Position numbers and translations under genes: made by a program
Notes under the pieces: model-generated
Database searches by the model: none
The model's input: only the letters and a program-made list of their open reading frames with translations
Told to the model about the DNA's origin: nothing
NCBI RefSeq assembly: GCF_039839375.1
Contig: NZ_JBDOQU010000004.1
Location: forward strand, 62,001-126,000
Reading direction: 5' to 3'
From: JBDOQU01 sp039839375
GTDB taxonomy: Bacteria; Pseudomonadota; Alphaproteobacteria; DSM-16000; Inquilinaceae
Length of the DNA: 64,000 nucleotides
In this document: positions 42,411 to 50,131 of the stretch, one piece after another
How positions within the stretch are numbered: position 1 is the stretch's first letter
How the letters are laid out: every line of letters begins with the position of its first letter

Positions 42411-43171
42411 AGCCGCTGTTCAGGGTCGACGACCTCCAGAAGCATTTCGGCGGCCTGCACGTCACGCGGAACGTCTCGCTGGCGCTCAAACCCGGCGACC
42501 GCATCGCGCTGATCGGGCCCAACGGGGCGGGCAAGACGACGTTCGTCAACCTGGTCACGGGCCAGTTGCGGCCGGATGCCGGCACGGTGACGCTGGCCGG
42601 CGAGGATGTGACCCGAATCAGCGCCGGAAAGCGCGTCCGGAGAGGGCTGGTGCGCACCTTCCAGGTCACGCGGCTCTTCTCCGCCATGACGCCGGAGGAG
42701 CATGTCGCGCTCGTCCTGCTCCAGCGGGAAGGGCGCGGCGGCCGGATGCTCGGCAGCTATCGCGGCATGGACGACATCGTGGAGGAGGCGCGGCGGATCC
42801 TGGAGACGCTGGGGCTGACGGCCGTGGCCGGCGAGAAGGTCGGCCGGATCGCCTATGGCCAGCAGCGGCTTCTGGAGATCGCGCTGGCCATGGCGCTCCG
42901 CCCGAAGGTCCTGCTGCTGGACGAGCCGGCGGCCGGCGTACCCCACGGCGACATCGCCCTGATCGAGCGGGCGCTGGCCCAGCTGCCGCCCGATCTCGCC
43001 GTGCTGATGATCGAGCACGACATGGATTTCGTCTTCCGCTTCGCCCAGCGGGTCGCGGTCCTGGCGGCAGGGGAGATCATCTTCGACGGCACGCCGAAGG
43101 ATGTCGCCGCCGACGGCCGCGTGCGCGAAGCCTATCTGGGGAGCTATGTCGATGCCCGCGGCGTCGCTTGA
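42407..43171 (+). CDS. ABC transporter ATP-binding protein, LivG type
   Basis: A 254-aa ATPase with Walker A GPNGAGKT (37-44), the LivG-specific signature YGQQRLLEIALAMAL in place of LSGGQ, Walker B VLLLDEPAAGV and the H-loop IEHDMDFVF. Start 42407 overlaps the LivM stop as ATGA. Its final 20 bases overlap the LivF-type gene. It drives the importer together with LivF. Confidence 0.92.
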   Translation: MKPLFRVDDLQKHFGGLHVTRNVSLALKPGDRIALIGPNGAGKTTFVNLVTGQLRPDAGTVTLAGEDVTRISAGKRVRRGLVRTFQVTRLFSAMTPEEHVALVLLQREGRGGRMLGSYRGMDDIVEEARRILETLGLTAVAGEKVGRIAYGQQRLLEIALAMALRPKVLLLDEPAAGVPHGDIALIERALAQLPPDLAVLMIEHDMDFVFRFAQRVAVLAAGEIIFDGTPKDVAADGRVREAYLGSYVDARGVA

Positions 43172-43862
43172 GATCGCCGGCCTCAGCGCCGGTTATGGGC
43201 CCACCCGTGTCCTGGAGGATGTCGGCTTCTCCGTCGCCGCCGGCGGCAGGCTGGCGATACTTGGGCGCAACGGCATGGGCAAGACGACCCTTCTGGCGAC
43301 CATCGCCGGCCAGACCCGCCGCTATGGCGGGAGCGTAAAGCTGGACGGCGCCGATGTCAGCGGGATGAGCGGGTCGGCCCGCGCGCTGAAGGGGCTCGGC
43401 TACGTGCCGCAGGGCCGCTGCATCTTCAAGTCCCTGACGGTGGAGGAGAACCTTTTCGTCGGGCTGAAGGGCCGCCGGCGCGACGCCATGGAGGAAGCCT
43501 ACGCCCTGTTCCCGCGCCTGGCGGAACGGCGGCGGAACCTCGGCTCCCAGCTTTCGGGCGGGGAACAGCAGATGCTGGCGACCGCGCGGACGATCCTCGG
43601 CAAGCCGACGGTCCTCCTGCTGGACGAACCGCTGGAAGGGCTGGCGCCGATCATCTGCGATGAGCTGATGGCCGCGTTCGACCGGCTGGCGGCGGCCGGC
43701 GACACCACGATCCTGCTGGTAGAACAGCGCATCCGGGCGGCGCTGGCCTTCGCCGACCGCGTCATGATCATGGAACGCGGCCGGATCGCCTGGATCGGAA
43801 CGCCGGACGAGTTGGAGGCCGAGCCGGAGACGGTGGAGCGGCTGCTGGGGGTTGGCCACTGA
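43152..43862 (+). CDS. ABC transporter ATP-binding protein, LivF type
   Basis: A 236-aa ATPase with Walker A GRNGMGKT (38-45), signature LSGGEQQMLATARTIL, Walker B VLLLDEPLEGLAP and switch LLVEQRIRAALAFADRV. Start 43152 is chosen because GGGGAG lies 8 bases upstream; ATG at 43146 would be only 2 bases from it. It is the last gene of the five-gene importer operon and is convergent with the GNAT gene. Confidence 0.92.
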   Translation: MPAASLEIAGLSAGYGPTRVLEDVGFSVAAGGRLAILGRNGMGKTTLLATIAGQTRRYGGSVKLDGADVSGMSGSARALKGLGYVPQGRCIFKSLTVEENLFVGLKGRRRDAMEEAYALFPRLAERRRNLGSQLSGGEQQMLATARTILGKPTVLLLDEPLEGLAPIICDELMAAFDRLAAAGDTTILLVEQRIRAALAFADRVMIMERGRIAWIGTPDELEAEPETVERLLGVGH

Positions 43863-43881
43863 CCGCCCTGAATTCACCGTA

Positions 43882-44427
43882 TCAGAGCGCCTTGTACATG
43901 ATCGTGGTCGGGTCCAGCCGGTCCTCGTGCGTGTCGCGGCAATATCCGGGGATGATCCCGGCGATCTGGTAGCCGAGCGAGGCGTAGAGCGGTTCGGCCT
44001 TGTCGCCAGTGCGGGTGTCCAGCGTGATCAGGCTGCGCCCCATCCGGCCGGCCAGCCCCTCCAGTTCCGCCATCAGCGCCCTTGCGATGCTGCGGCGTCG
44101 GAAATCCGGATGGACCAACAGCTTGCGCGCCTCCGCCCGATGGGGCTGGTTGGGCATCGTGTCGTGGTCAAGCAGTACCGTTCCCGCGATCCGGCCTTCC
44201 GCCTCCGCGACCAGCAGCGTCGCCCCACCGCTCCGCACCGACGGAAGTACCTTGTTCAGCCAGAACGCCTCGCCCTCGGCGACGGCAAAGGGCAGGATGA
44301 AGCCGATGCTGGCCCCGTCCAGGACGCAGGCAGTCAGCAGCTCGCCCAGCTCCCCGGCGCGGTCTTCGATCTCCCGGGCCGTGAAGGCCGAAATGGCGAC
44401 GGGCGGATTGGCGGTCATGTCTCTCAC
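43882..44427 (-). CDS. GNAT-family N-acetyltransferase
   Basis: A 181-aa acetyltransferase. The acetyl-CoA-binding region is RKLLVHPDFRRRSIARALMAELE, which keeps the R/Q-x-x-G/x-x-x pattern with RRRSIA, and the fold ends with YASLGYQIAGIIPGYCRDT. The final part (DPTTIMYKAL) matches the typical GNAT C-terminus. It overlaps the XRE-cupin regulator gene as ATGA, so the pair is one unit. The substrate is unknown; antibiotic, polyamine or amino acid are possibilities. Confidence 0.88.
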   Translation of the reverse strand: MRDMTANPPVAISAFTAREIEDRAGELGELLTACVLDGASIGFILPFAVAEGEAFWLNKVLPSVRSGGATLLVAEAEGRIAGTVLLDHDTMPNQPHRAEARKLLVHPDFRRRSIARALMAELEGLAGRMGRSLITLDTRTGDKAEPLYASLGYQIAGIIPGYCRDTHEDRLDPTTIMYKAL

Positions 44428-44990
44428 ACCATGAAGAGGATATATCGGGCGGCGGAGTCGTCGGGCGTGACGAAGACGCTCGGTCCGAAAAGTTGGTAGC
44501 GCAGGCAGTCGCCGGGCCGCAGGGCATGGGTTCGCCCCTCCACCGTGACCTCCAGCCGGCCTTCAGTCAGGATCAGGTGATGCTCCAGCCCCGGCCTCGG
44601 CGGCCCGTCATAGGCAATGCGCGTTTCGGGACCGATCTCGCATTCCAGCGCCTCCCCCGCCAGCGGCCCGGCCGGCGGGGAGACGGAACGGCGATGGAAG
44701 CCGATGGAGGGGTCCGTCCAGACCAGCTGCGCCTCACGCCGGACAACCGGCGCGAAATCATCCTCCACCATGCGCATGAGGCGCGACATGGTCAGGTCGT
44801 AGACCGCGCACAGCCTGCCCAGCACGCTTGCCGTCGGGCTGACCTCCGCATTTTCCAGCCGCGACAGGGTCGCCCGGCTGACGCCGCTCCGCCCCGCCAG
44901 CGCCTCCAGCGACCATCCCCGCTCCGCCCGCAGGTCACGCAGGCGTCGCGCGATCTGCCGATCCATGGCGCTGTCATCCATTCGTTCCAT
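44424..44990 (-). CDS. XRE-type HTH regulator with C-terminal cupin domain
   Basis: A 188-aa regulator. The N-terminal HTH_3 domain reads ARRLRDLRAERGWSLEALAGRSGVSRATLSRLEN, and a cupin domain follows with LEHHLILTEGRLEVTVEGRTHALRPGDCLRY. Start could be 44990, 44981 or 44966; 44981 has GGAACGA upstream. Such HTH-cupin proteins repress neighbouring genes and sense small molecules. A perfect palindrome overlaps the first start codon and may be its own operator. Confidence 0.88.
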   Translation of the reverse strand: MERMDDSAMDRQIARRLRDLRAERGWSLEALAGRSGVSRATLSRLENAEVSPTASVLGRLCAVYDLTMSRLMRMVEDDFAPVVRREAQLVWTDPSIGFHRRSVSPPAGPLAGEALECEIGPETRIAYDGPPRPGLEHHLILTEGRLEVTVEGRTHALRPGDCLRYQLFGPSVFVTPDDSAARYILFMV

Positions 44991-44997
44991 ATATGGA
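44986..44997. promoter_or_regulatory. Perfect palindrome TCCATATATGGA over the XRE-cupin start
   Basis: The 12-base palindrome TCCATATATGGA spans the possible ATG at 44988-44990 of the XRE-cupin gene in an AT-rich patch. Its place would suit autorepression. If the ATG at 44981 is the true start, the palindrome lies in the 5' leader. Confidence 0.5.
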
Positions 44998-45064
44998 TGA
45001 TTATCCCATATTCGGGAACAATCAAGCGTCGCCGTCTTCGGCCCCGGATCGGCGTCCGGCGCCG

Positions 45065-45541
45065 CTAGTCCAGAATGACGATGGCTTCCACCTCGAAGAG
45101 CATGGCGTCGATTGCAAGCCTGGGAACGGGAATCAGGGTCTGCGCCGGCAGCGCCTCGCCGAACACCTCCTTGACCTGCTCGGTCAGCACCCCAAGCTTG
45201 GACTGATCGTGATCGACCACGAGGACCGTGAGCTTGGCGACCTGATCCGGCCTGGCGCCGAGCGCATCGAGGGCGGTGCGCAAATTCGCGTAGGCTTGTT
45301 CAACCTGGACCGCGAAGTCGGGCGACAAGGCTCCCGTGCTGTCCTGGCCGCCCTGTCCGGAGATGTAGGCCACCCGGGCATTGGGGGGCACGATCACCGC
45401 CGTGCTGTAGCCATTCGGCGTCGGGTCGTAGAGGTTTCGTGGATTGACGATGGTCAGCTCGTTGGCTGTTGTCGTCGTGGGAACTCCCATGGTCATGATG
45501 ATTAGCCCTCCGATAAGCAGATGCCTGATTGCGCGTGACAT
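45065..45541 (-). CDS. Exported Rid-family (YjgF/RidA) protein
   Basis: A 158-aa protein. It has an N-terminal signal peptide (MSRAIRHLLIGGLIIMTMGV, then TTTTANE) followed by a Rid domain with PNARVAYISGQGGQDSTGAL, QVEQAYANLRTALDALGA and IPVPRLAIDAMLFEVEAIVIL. Start 45541 is the last ATG before the signal sequence. Most Rid proteins are cytoplasmic enamine/imine deaminases; export to the periplasm is less usual. It is divergent from a TetR gene across a long inverted repeat. Confidence 0.85.
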   Translation of the reverse strand: MSRAIRHLLIGGLIIMTMGVPTTTTANELTIVNPRNLYDPTPNGYSTAVIVPPNARVAYISGQGGQDSTGALSPDFAVQVEQAYANLRTALDALGARPDQVAKLTVLVVDHDQSKLGVLTEQVKEVFGEALPAQTLIPVPRLAIDAMLFEVEAIVILD

Positions 45542-45619
45542 GATTTTCTCTTGGCTCTGACGACTGCGAGCTACGTGCCCTCGCGGCCGGCATGATTGGA
45601 CTTCAATCATCGCCCATGC

Positions 45620-45673
45620 GATTGACTCGTACGATGTACGGTTCAATCGCATCGTACGTCGTACGAGTCAATC
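45620..45673. promoter_or_regulatory. 15-base inverted repeat between the Rid and TetR genes, candidate TetR operator
   Basis: GATTGACTCGTACGA (45620-45634) and TCGTACGAGTCAATC (45659-45673) are exact inverse complements, 24 bases apart. Between them are further CGTACG-type repeats (CGTACGATGTACG and ATCGTACGTCGTACG), so several overlapping half-sites exist. It sits between the divergent genes and could control both through the neighbouring TetR protein. Confidence 0.7.
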
Positions 45674-45738
45674 GTCCAGGATCGACATTCGTCGCATTGC
45701 CGGCCTAAATCAGACGTTCTGAACAGCGAGGAAGACGG

Positions 45739-46437
45739 ATGGCGGCCAAACGCGGCGAAGCCCGGAGCAAACGGCCTCAACGGATAAGTGTGTCACCCCG
45801 GCCCGTGCAGGAGCCGCGCGGTGAACCGCCTCTGTCTCTGGAACGTATCGTGGCGACCGCGGTGGAACTGCTGGACGCCCAGGGAGTCGACGGATTGACG
45901 ATGCGTCGGCTGGCCGATCGCCTCGGCTCGGGCGCGATGAGCCTATATTGGCACGTCGACAACAAGGAGAAGGTCTTTGATCTGGCGCTCGATTCGGTGC
46001 TCGAATATCGCGGATCGCCGCAAGTAGTCGAGCCTCAAGACTGGCGCGGGGAAGTCGTTCATATGCTCGAAGACTGGCGCTCCAGCATGTTGCGCCATCC
46101 CTGGTCGGCATCGCTGTTGTCGCGCCGCGCGCTCGGCCCGAACATCCTCGGCCGCCTGGAACTGTTGAGCAAGACCTTGTCCAGAGCCGGCGTGGCGGAT
46201 GCGGATCTGAACGTCGCGATATGGTCGCTCTGGAACCATGTGATGGGCGCCACCATCACCCGGGGGAACTTCAGCCTCTCGGACGACGACAGGGTCGCCG
46301 CGCAGCAGCGCCTTACAACTCTCAGCGAACGCTATCCGACAATCGAACGCTCTCGTCTGCTGTTGGATAACGATTGGGACGGCGCCTTCCGGAAAGGCCT
46401 TGACCTTTTGCTCGATGGCCTCTTCCCAAGGCAGTGA
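45739..46437 (+). CDS. TetR-family transcriptional regulator
   Basis: A 232-aa regulator with the classical TetR-type HTH: LERIVATAVELLDAQGVDGLTMRRLADRLGSGAMSLYWHVDNKEKVFDLA. The C-terminal ligand domain is of the TetR_C type. An N-terminal extension of about 30 basic residues precedes the HTH. It is divergent from the exported Rid gene and convergent with the PcaQ gene. Control of the Rid gene through the inverted repeat is likely. Confidence 0.9.
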   Translation: MAAKRGEARSKRPQRISVSPRPVQEPRGEPPLSLERIVATAVELLDAQGVDGLTMRRLADRLGSGAMSLYWHVDNKEKVFDLALDSVLEYRGSPQVVEPQDWRGEVVHMLEDWRSSMLRHPWSASLLSRRALGPNILGRLELLSKTLSRAGVADADLNVAIWSLWNHVMGATITRGNFSLSDDDRVAAQQRLTTLSERYPTIERSRLLLDNDWDGAFRKGLDLLLDGLFPRQ

Positions 46438-46440
46438 ACA

Positions 46441-47409
46441 CTAGATCGCCTCGCCGTCGTGGTGTCCGCCGCCTTCGGCCCGGATCGGTATCTGGCGCGC
46501 GGCGACGTGGCGGACCGACTGCATCAATATCTCCGCGGCCGGGGAGAGGGCGGTGTCGGTCCGTGTGGTGAGGCCGACGGGGCCCAGCGTGTCGCCGGTG
46601 TCGGTCGGCAGCAGGACCAGTTGCCCCTCCGCCACATCCTCCGCCACCACACCTTCGGAGATGATCCAGATGGCGTCCGACAGCCGGATGTAGCTGCGGC
46701 CGAAGGCGTTCGACACCGATTCCACCTCGTCGCGCGGAGCGGGGATGCCATGGGCGATCAGCAGCCGTTCGGCCAGTGGCCGGATCACCGATCCGGGCGG
46801 CGGCATCACCGTCTGGTAGCGGCCGATCATGGTGAGGTCGAAGCGGCTTTCCGCCAGCAGCGGATGGCCCGGCCGCACCGCCAGCACGACGCGTTCGGAA
46901 TAGAGATATTCGAAGGAAAGGCCGCTCATCGCATCGGGCTCCGCCATCCGGCCGATGACCAGATCGACATCGCCCAGCCGCAGCAGCGATAGGAGATAGG
47001 CGTTCGGCCCGGTGACGATCCGCGTCCGCGCGCCCAGCTTCTGGTCGGCGAAATGCTCCACCGCCCGGGGCAGGATCCGCGCCGATACGGTCGGCAGCGC
47101 GCCGACCCTGACGACGGCGTCGGTCTGCGCCTGATGGATCGCGTCGACCCCCTGGCGCAGCGCCGATACGCCCGCGCCGGCATAGCGCTGGAAGATTTCC
47201 CCGAAGGCGGTGAGGAACAGGCTGCGCCGGCTGCGGTCGAACAGCGCGACGCCCAATATGTCCTCAAGCTCCTGGATGGTCTTCGATACCGCCGGCTGGC
47301 TGATGTTGAGGGAGGTGGCGGCGTTCACCACGCTCTTCTGGCGGCCGACCTCCAGAAAGCACATGACATGGCGAAGCTTGATGCGCGGGTCGAGAAGGCG
47401 CTGACTCAT
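46441..47409 (-). CDS. pcaQ: LysR-family activator PcaQ
   Basis: A 322-aa LysR regulator. The HTH is HVMCFLEVGRQKSVVNAATSLNISQPAVSKTIQELEDILGVALFDRS, and the overall sequence with VVRVGALPTVSARILPRAVEHF fits PcaQ. It is divergent from pcaD. In rhizobia PcaQ activates the pcaDCHGB genes and the protocatechuate importer with beta-carboxy-cis,cis-muconate or its lactone as co-inducer. PcaQ-box-like sites occur in the gap to pcaD and before the importer at 39287. Confidence 0.9.
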   Translation of the reverse strand: MSQRLLDPRIKLRHVMCFLEVGRQKSVVNAATSLNISQPAVSKTIQELEDILGVALFDRSRRSLFLTAFGEIFQRYAGAGVSALRQGVDAIHQAQTDAVVRVGALPTVSARILPRAVEHFADQKLGARTRIVTGPNAYLLSLLRLGDVDLVIGRMAEPDAMSGLSFEYLYSERVVLAVRPGHPLLAESRFDLTMIGRYQTVMPPPGSVIRPLAERLLIAHGIPAPRDEVESVSNAFGRSYIRLSDAIWIISEGVVAEDVAEGQLVLLPTDTGDTLGPVGLTTRTDTALSPAAEILMQSVRHVAARQIPIRAEGGGHHDGEAI

Positions 47410-47414
47410 GATTC

Positions 47415-47430
47415 AATGCCCCCAGGTTAT
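47415..47430. promoter_or_regulatory. Second PcaQ-box-like site, adjacent to the pcaQ start
   Basis: AATGCC-CCCA-GGTTAT keeps the six-four-six layout and shares CAGGTTATG with the site at 47493-47508. The left half is weak (three of six bases). Placed just before the pcaQ start, it could mediate autoregulation. Confidence 0.35.
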
Positions 47431-47492
47431 GGGATGTCGCGCGGGTTGCGGCAGAGAGTAGGCGCGAACGCTTCTGCGTCAGCGTCTTACGT

Positions 47493-47508
47493 ATATGCTT
47501 CAGGTTAT
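47493..47508. promoter_or_regulatory. PcaQ-box-like site upstream of pcaD
   Basis: ATATGC-TTCA-GGTTAT resembles the rhizobial PcaQ box (ATAACC-N4-GGTTAA as I recall it), with nine of twelve half-site bases matching. It lies 77 bases before the pcaD start, a common activator position for LysR proteins. CAGGTTATG is repeated at 47423-47431. Confidence 0.5.
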
Positions 47509-47585
47509 GAATGGAGCGGAACTAATCATTTTACAAGCCGTTCCGGCGACCGGTAACAAGAAGGCGTCCAATGTCGAGGTGACGG

Positions 47586-48380
47586 ATGGATTTCGCGCGC
47601 GTAAACGGTCTGACGCTGCATTACCGGATGGCCGGCCGTCCCGGCAGTCCTGCCATCGTGCTGGCCAACTCCCTGGGCACCGACGCGCGCATCTGGGACG
47701 GCGTGATCGCGCATCTGGAGGATCGCTACAGCATCCTCTCCTACGACAAGCGCGGCCATGGCCTTTCCGATGCGCCGTCCGCCCCCTATTCGCTGGACGA
47801 CCATGCGGCGGATATGGAAGGGCTGGTCGATCATCTGGGCATCGACGGTTTCGCGCTCGCCGGCATCTCCGTCGGCGGGATGATCGCCCAGCGCGTCGCG
47901 GTGCGGCGGCCGGGCTGGGTCAAGGCGCTGGCGCTCTGCGACACCGCCGCCAGGATCGGGACCGCCGAATCCTGGAACGAGCGGATCGAGGCGGTCCGGA
48001 CGAGAGGGCTGGCGGCGATCGCCGATGCCGTGCTGGATCGCTGGTTCACGCAAGCCTTCCGCCGCGACCGGCAGGCCGAGCTGGCCGGCTGGCGCAACAT
48101 GCTCATCCGCACCCCGGCGGAAGGCTATGCCGGAACGTGCGCCGCCTTGCGCGACGCCGACTTGACCGCCGAGGTTCCGACGATCCGCCTCAGGACGCTG
48201 GTGGTGGCGGGCGCGGAGGATCGCGCCACGCCGCCCGACGAGGTGCGGGCGCTGGCGGACCTATTGCCCGACGCCCGGTTCGAGATCATTCCGGACGCCG
48301 GGCACATCCCTTCGATCGAACAACCCGAAAAGCTGGCGGCGCTGATGGAAAGCTATTTTCGAGAGGTCGGCCATGTCTGA
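47586..48380 (+). CDS. pcaD: 3-oxoadipate enol-lactonase
   Basis: A 264-aa alpha/beta hydrolase that opens beta-ketoadipate enol-lactone to beta-ketoadipate. The nucleophile elbow is AGISVGGMIAQ, the early oxyanion region PAIVLANSLGTDARIWD is characteristic of PcaD, and the catalytic histidine is in DAGHIPSIEQP. It is the first gene of the operon, divergent from pcaQ, and overlaps pcaC by 8 bases. Confidence 0.92.
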   Translation: MDFARVNGLTLHYRMAGRPGSPAIVLANSLGTDARIWDGVIAHLEDRYSILSYDKRGHGLSDAPSAPYSLDDHAADMEGLVDHLGIDGFALAGISVGGMIAQRVAVRRPGWVKALALCDTAARIGTAESWNERIEAVRTRGLAAIADAVLDRWFTQAFRRDRQAELAGWRNMLIRTPAEGYAGTCAALRDADLTAEVPTIRLRTLVVAGAEDRATPPDEVRALADLLPDARFEIIPDAGHIPSIEQPEKLAALMESYFREVGHV

Positions 48381-48774
48381 ACCGAACGACAGATTCACCC
48401 GGGGCATGGAGACGCGCCGGGCGGTGCTGGGCGATCCGCATGTCGACGGCGCGGTGTCGCGCAAGACCGCATTCGACGACGATTTCCAGACCTTTATCAC
48501 GGAGACGGCCTGGGGGTCGGTATGGTCGCGGCCGGGCCTGACCCGGCGGGAGCGGTCCATGCTGACCATCGCGCTGCTGGCCGCGCTGGGCCATGATGAG
48601 GAACTGGCGATGCATGTCCGCGCGACGGTCAACACCGGCGCGACGGCCGACGACATCAAGGAGGCCCTGCTGCACGTCGCGATCTATGCCGGCGTACCGG
48701 CCGCGAACCGCGCCTACAAGACGGCGAAGGAAGAACTGTCCCGGCGGGACGGCGCATCGGCGGAGGCAGGCTGA
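48373..48774 (+). CDS. pcaC: 4-carboxymuconolactone decarboxylase
   Basis: A 133-aa decarboxylase that converts gamma-carboxymuconolactone to beta-ketoadipate enol-lactone, the step before PcaD. The sequence has RFTRGMETRRAVLGDPHVDGAVSRKTAFDDDFQTFITE and LTRRERSMLTIALLAALGHDEELAMHVRATVNTGATADDIKE, the typical CMD domain. It overlaps pcaD and lies 3 bases before pcaH. Confidence 0.94.
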   Translation: MSEPNDRFTRGMETRRAVLGDPHVDGAVSRKTAFDDDFQTFITETAWGSVWSRPGLTRRERSMLTIALLAALGHDEELAMHVRATVNTGATADDIKEALLHVAIYAGVPAANRAYKTAKEELSRRDGASAEAG

Positions 48775-48777
48775 CCC

Positions 48778-49524
48778 ATGACGAAAGGCACGATCATGGC
48801 CGCCGACGGCCCCTTCTATCCGCGCGACCGCGCCTGGCAACCGCCGGCGCTGTCGCCGGGCTACAAGAGCACGACCCTCCGCGCGCCGCGGCAGGCGCTG
48901 CTGTCGCTGCCCCAGACGGCGTCGGAACTGACCGGCCCCGTCTTCGGCCATTCGATGCTGGGGCCGCTGGATAACGACCTTATCCGCAATTACAGCCAGG
49001 ATGGCGGGGAGGCGATCGGCCAGCGCCTCATCGTCTACGGGCAGGTGCTGGACGAGAATGCCCGGCCGGTCCGCGGCACGCTGGTCGAATTCTGGCAGGC
49101 CAATGCCGGCGGTCGCTACCGCCATCGGCGCGAAACCTATGTGGCCGCGCTGGACCCCAATTTCGGCGGCTGCGGCCGGGCGATCACCGACGATGAGGGC
49201 TACTATTCCTTCCGCACCGTGCAGCCGGGAGCCTATCCGTGGCCCAATGGCGGGAACGATTGGCGACCGGCGCACATCCATTTCTCGATCTTCGGCCACG
49301 CCTTCGCGCAGCGCCTGATCACGCAGATGTATTTCGAGGGCGACCCGATGATCTGGCAGTGCCCGATCGTCGGCTGCGTTCCCGACAAACAGGCGATCGA
49401 ACAGCTTGTCGCCCGGCTGGACCGGCACAATTCCGTGCCGATGGACGCGCTCGCCTACCGGTTCGACATCGTCCTGCGCGGCCGCCGTTCAACGCTGTTC
49501 GAGAACCGGATGGAGGGCAATTGA
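48778..49524 (+). CDS. pcaH: Protocatechuate 3,4-dioxygenase beta subunit
   Basis: A 248-aa subunit that carries the non-haem Fe(III). The intradiol dioxygenase region VRGTLVEFWQANAGGRYRHRRE is followed by ligand candidates Tyr in GGRYRHR and GAYPWPNG and His in RPAHIHFSIFG. The enzyme cleaves protocatechuate to beta-carboxy-cis,cis-muconate. The stop shares one base with the pcaG start (TGATG). Confidence 0.94.
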   Translation: MTKGTIMAADGPFYPRDRAWQPPALSPGYKSTTLRAPRQALLSLPQTASELTGPVFGHSMLGPLDNDLIRNYSQDGGEAIGQRLIVYGQVLDENARPVRGTLVEFWQANAGGRYRHRRETYVAALDPNFGGCGRAITDDEGYYSFRTVQPGAYPWPNGGNDWRPAHIHFSIFGHAFAQRLITQMYFEGDPMIWQCPIVGCVPDKQAIEQLVARLDRHNSVPMDALAYRFDIVLRGRRSTLFENRMEGN

Positions 49525-50120
49525 TGCTGAACCGGCTGCCGCCGCTGAAGGAAACGCCGTCCCAGACCGGCGGTCCTTATGTGCATATCGGCCTGACCCC
49601 CTGTTTCGCGGAGATCGAGGGCGTCTACCCCGCCGATCCGGGCGCGGAGATGACGACGCCGGAGACGGTGGGCGACCCGATCCTCGTCACCGGGCGGATC
49701 TTCGACGGTTCCGGCGCGCCCGTGACCGATGCGGTGATCGAAATCTGGCAGGCCGATTCCGCCGGGGCCTATGACCGCGAGGGTTCCGCCGGCTGGGGAC
49801 GGCAGGCGACGAACGGGGAGGGGCGGTTCCGCTTCGTCACCGTCAAGCCCGGCCGCGTTTCCGGCCCCGACGGCAGGCCGATGGCCCCGCATCTGTCACT
49901 GTGGATCACCGCGCGCGGCATCAATATCGGGCTCCACACGCGCCTCTATTTTGGCGACGAGGAGGCGGCGAACGAAGAGGATTCGGTGCTGGCGCGAATC
50001 CCCGATCCTCGGCGGCGGAAGACGCTGATTGCGGCGCGGAGCGAGGATGGCGGCCGGGCCGTCTACAGCCTCGACATTCGCCTCCAGGGCGAGGACGAAA
50101 CCGTGTTCTTCGATATCTGA
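49524..50120 (+). CDS. pcaG: Protocatechuate 3,4-dioxygenase alpha subunit
   Basis: A 198-aa non-metal subunit that shapes the active site together with PcaH. It starts MLNRLPPLKETPSQTGGPYVHIGL, typical of PcaG, and has VTDAVIEIWQADSAGAYDRE and LHTRLYFGDEEAANEEDSVL. ATG at 49524 is coupled to the pcaH stop, which rules out the longer frame. It is followed by the CoA-transferase genes 11 bases downstream. Confidence 0.94.
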   Translation: MLNRLPPLKETPSQTGGPYVHIGLTPCFAEIEGVYPADPGAEMTTPETVGDPILVTGRIFDGSGAPVTDAVIEIWQADSAGAYDREGSAGWGRQATNGEGRFRFVTVKPGRVSGPDGRPMAPHLSLWITARGINIGLHTRLYFGDEEAANEEDSVLARIPDPRRRKTLIAARSEDGGRAVYSLDIRLQGEDETVFFDI

Positions 50121-50131
50121 GCGGCCGGCCC

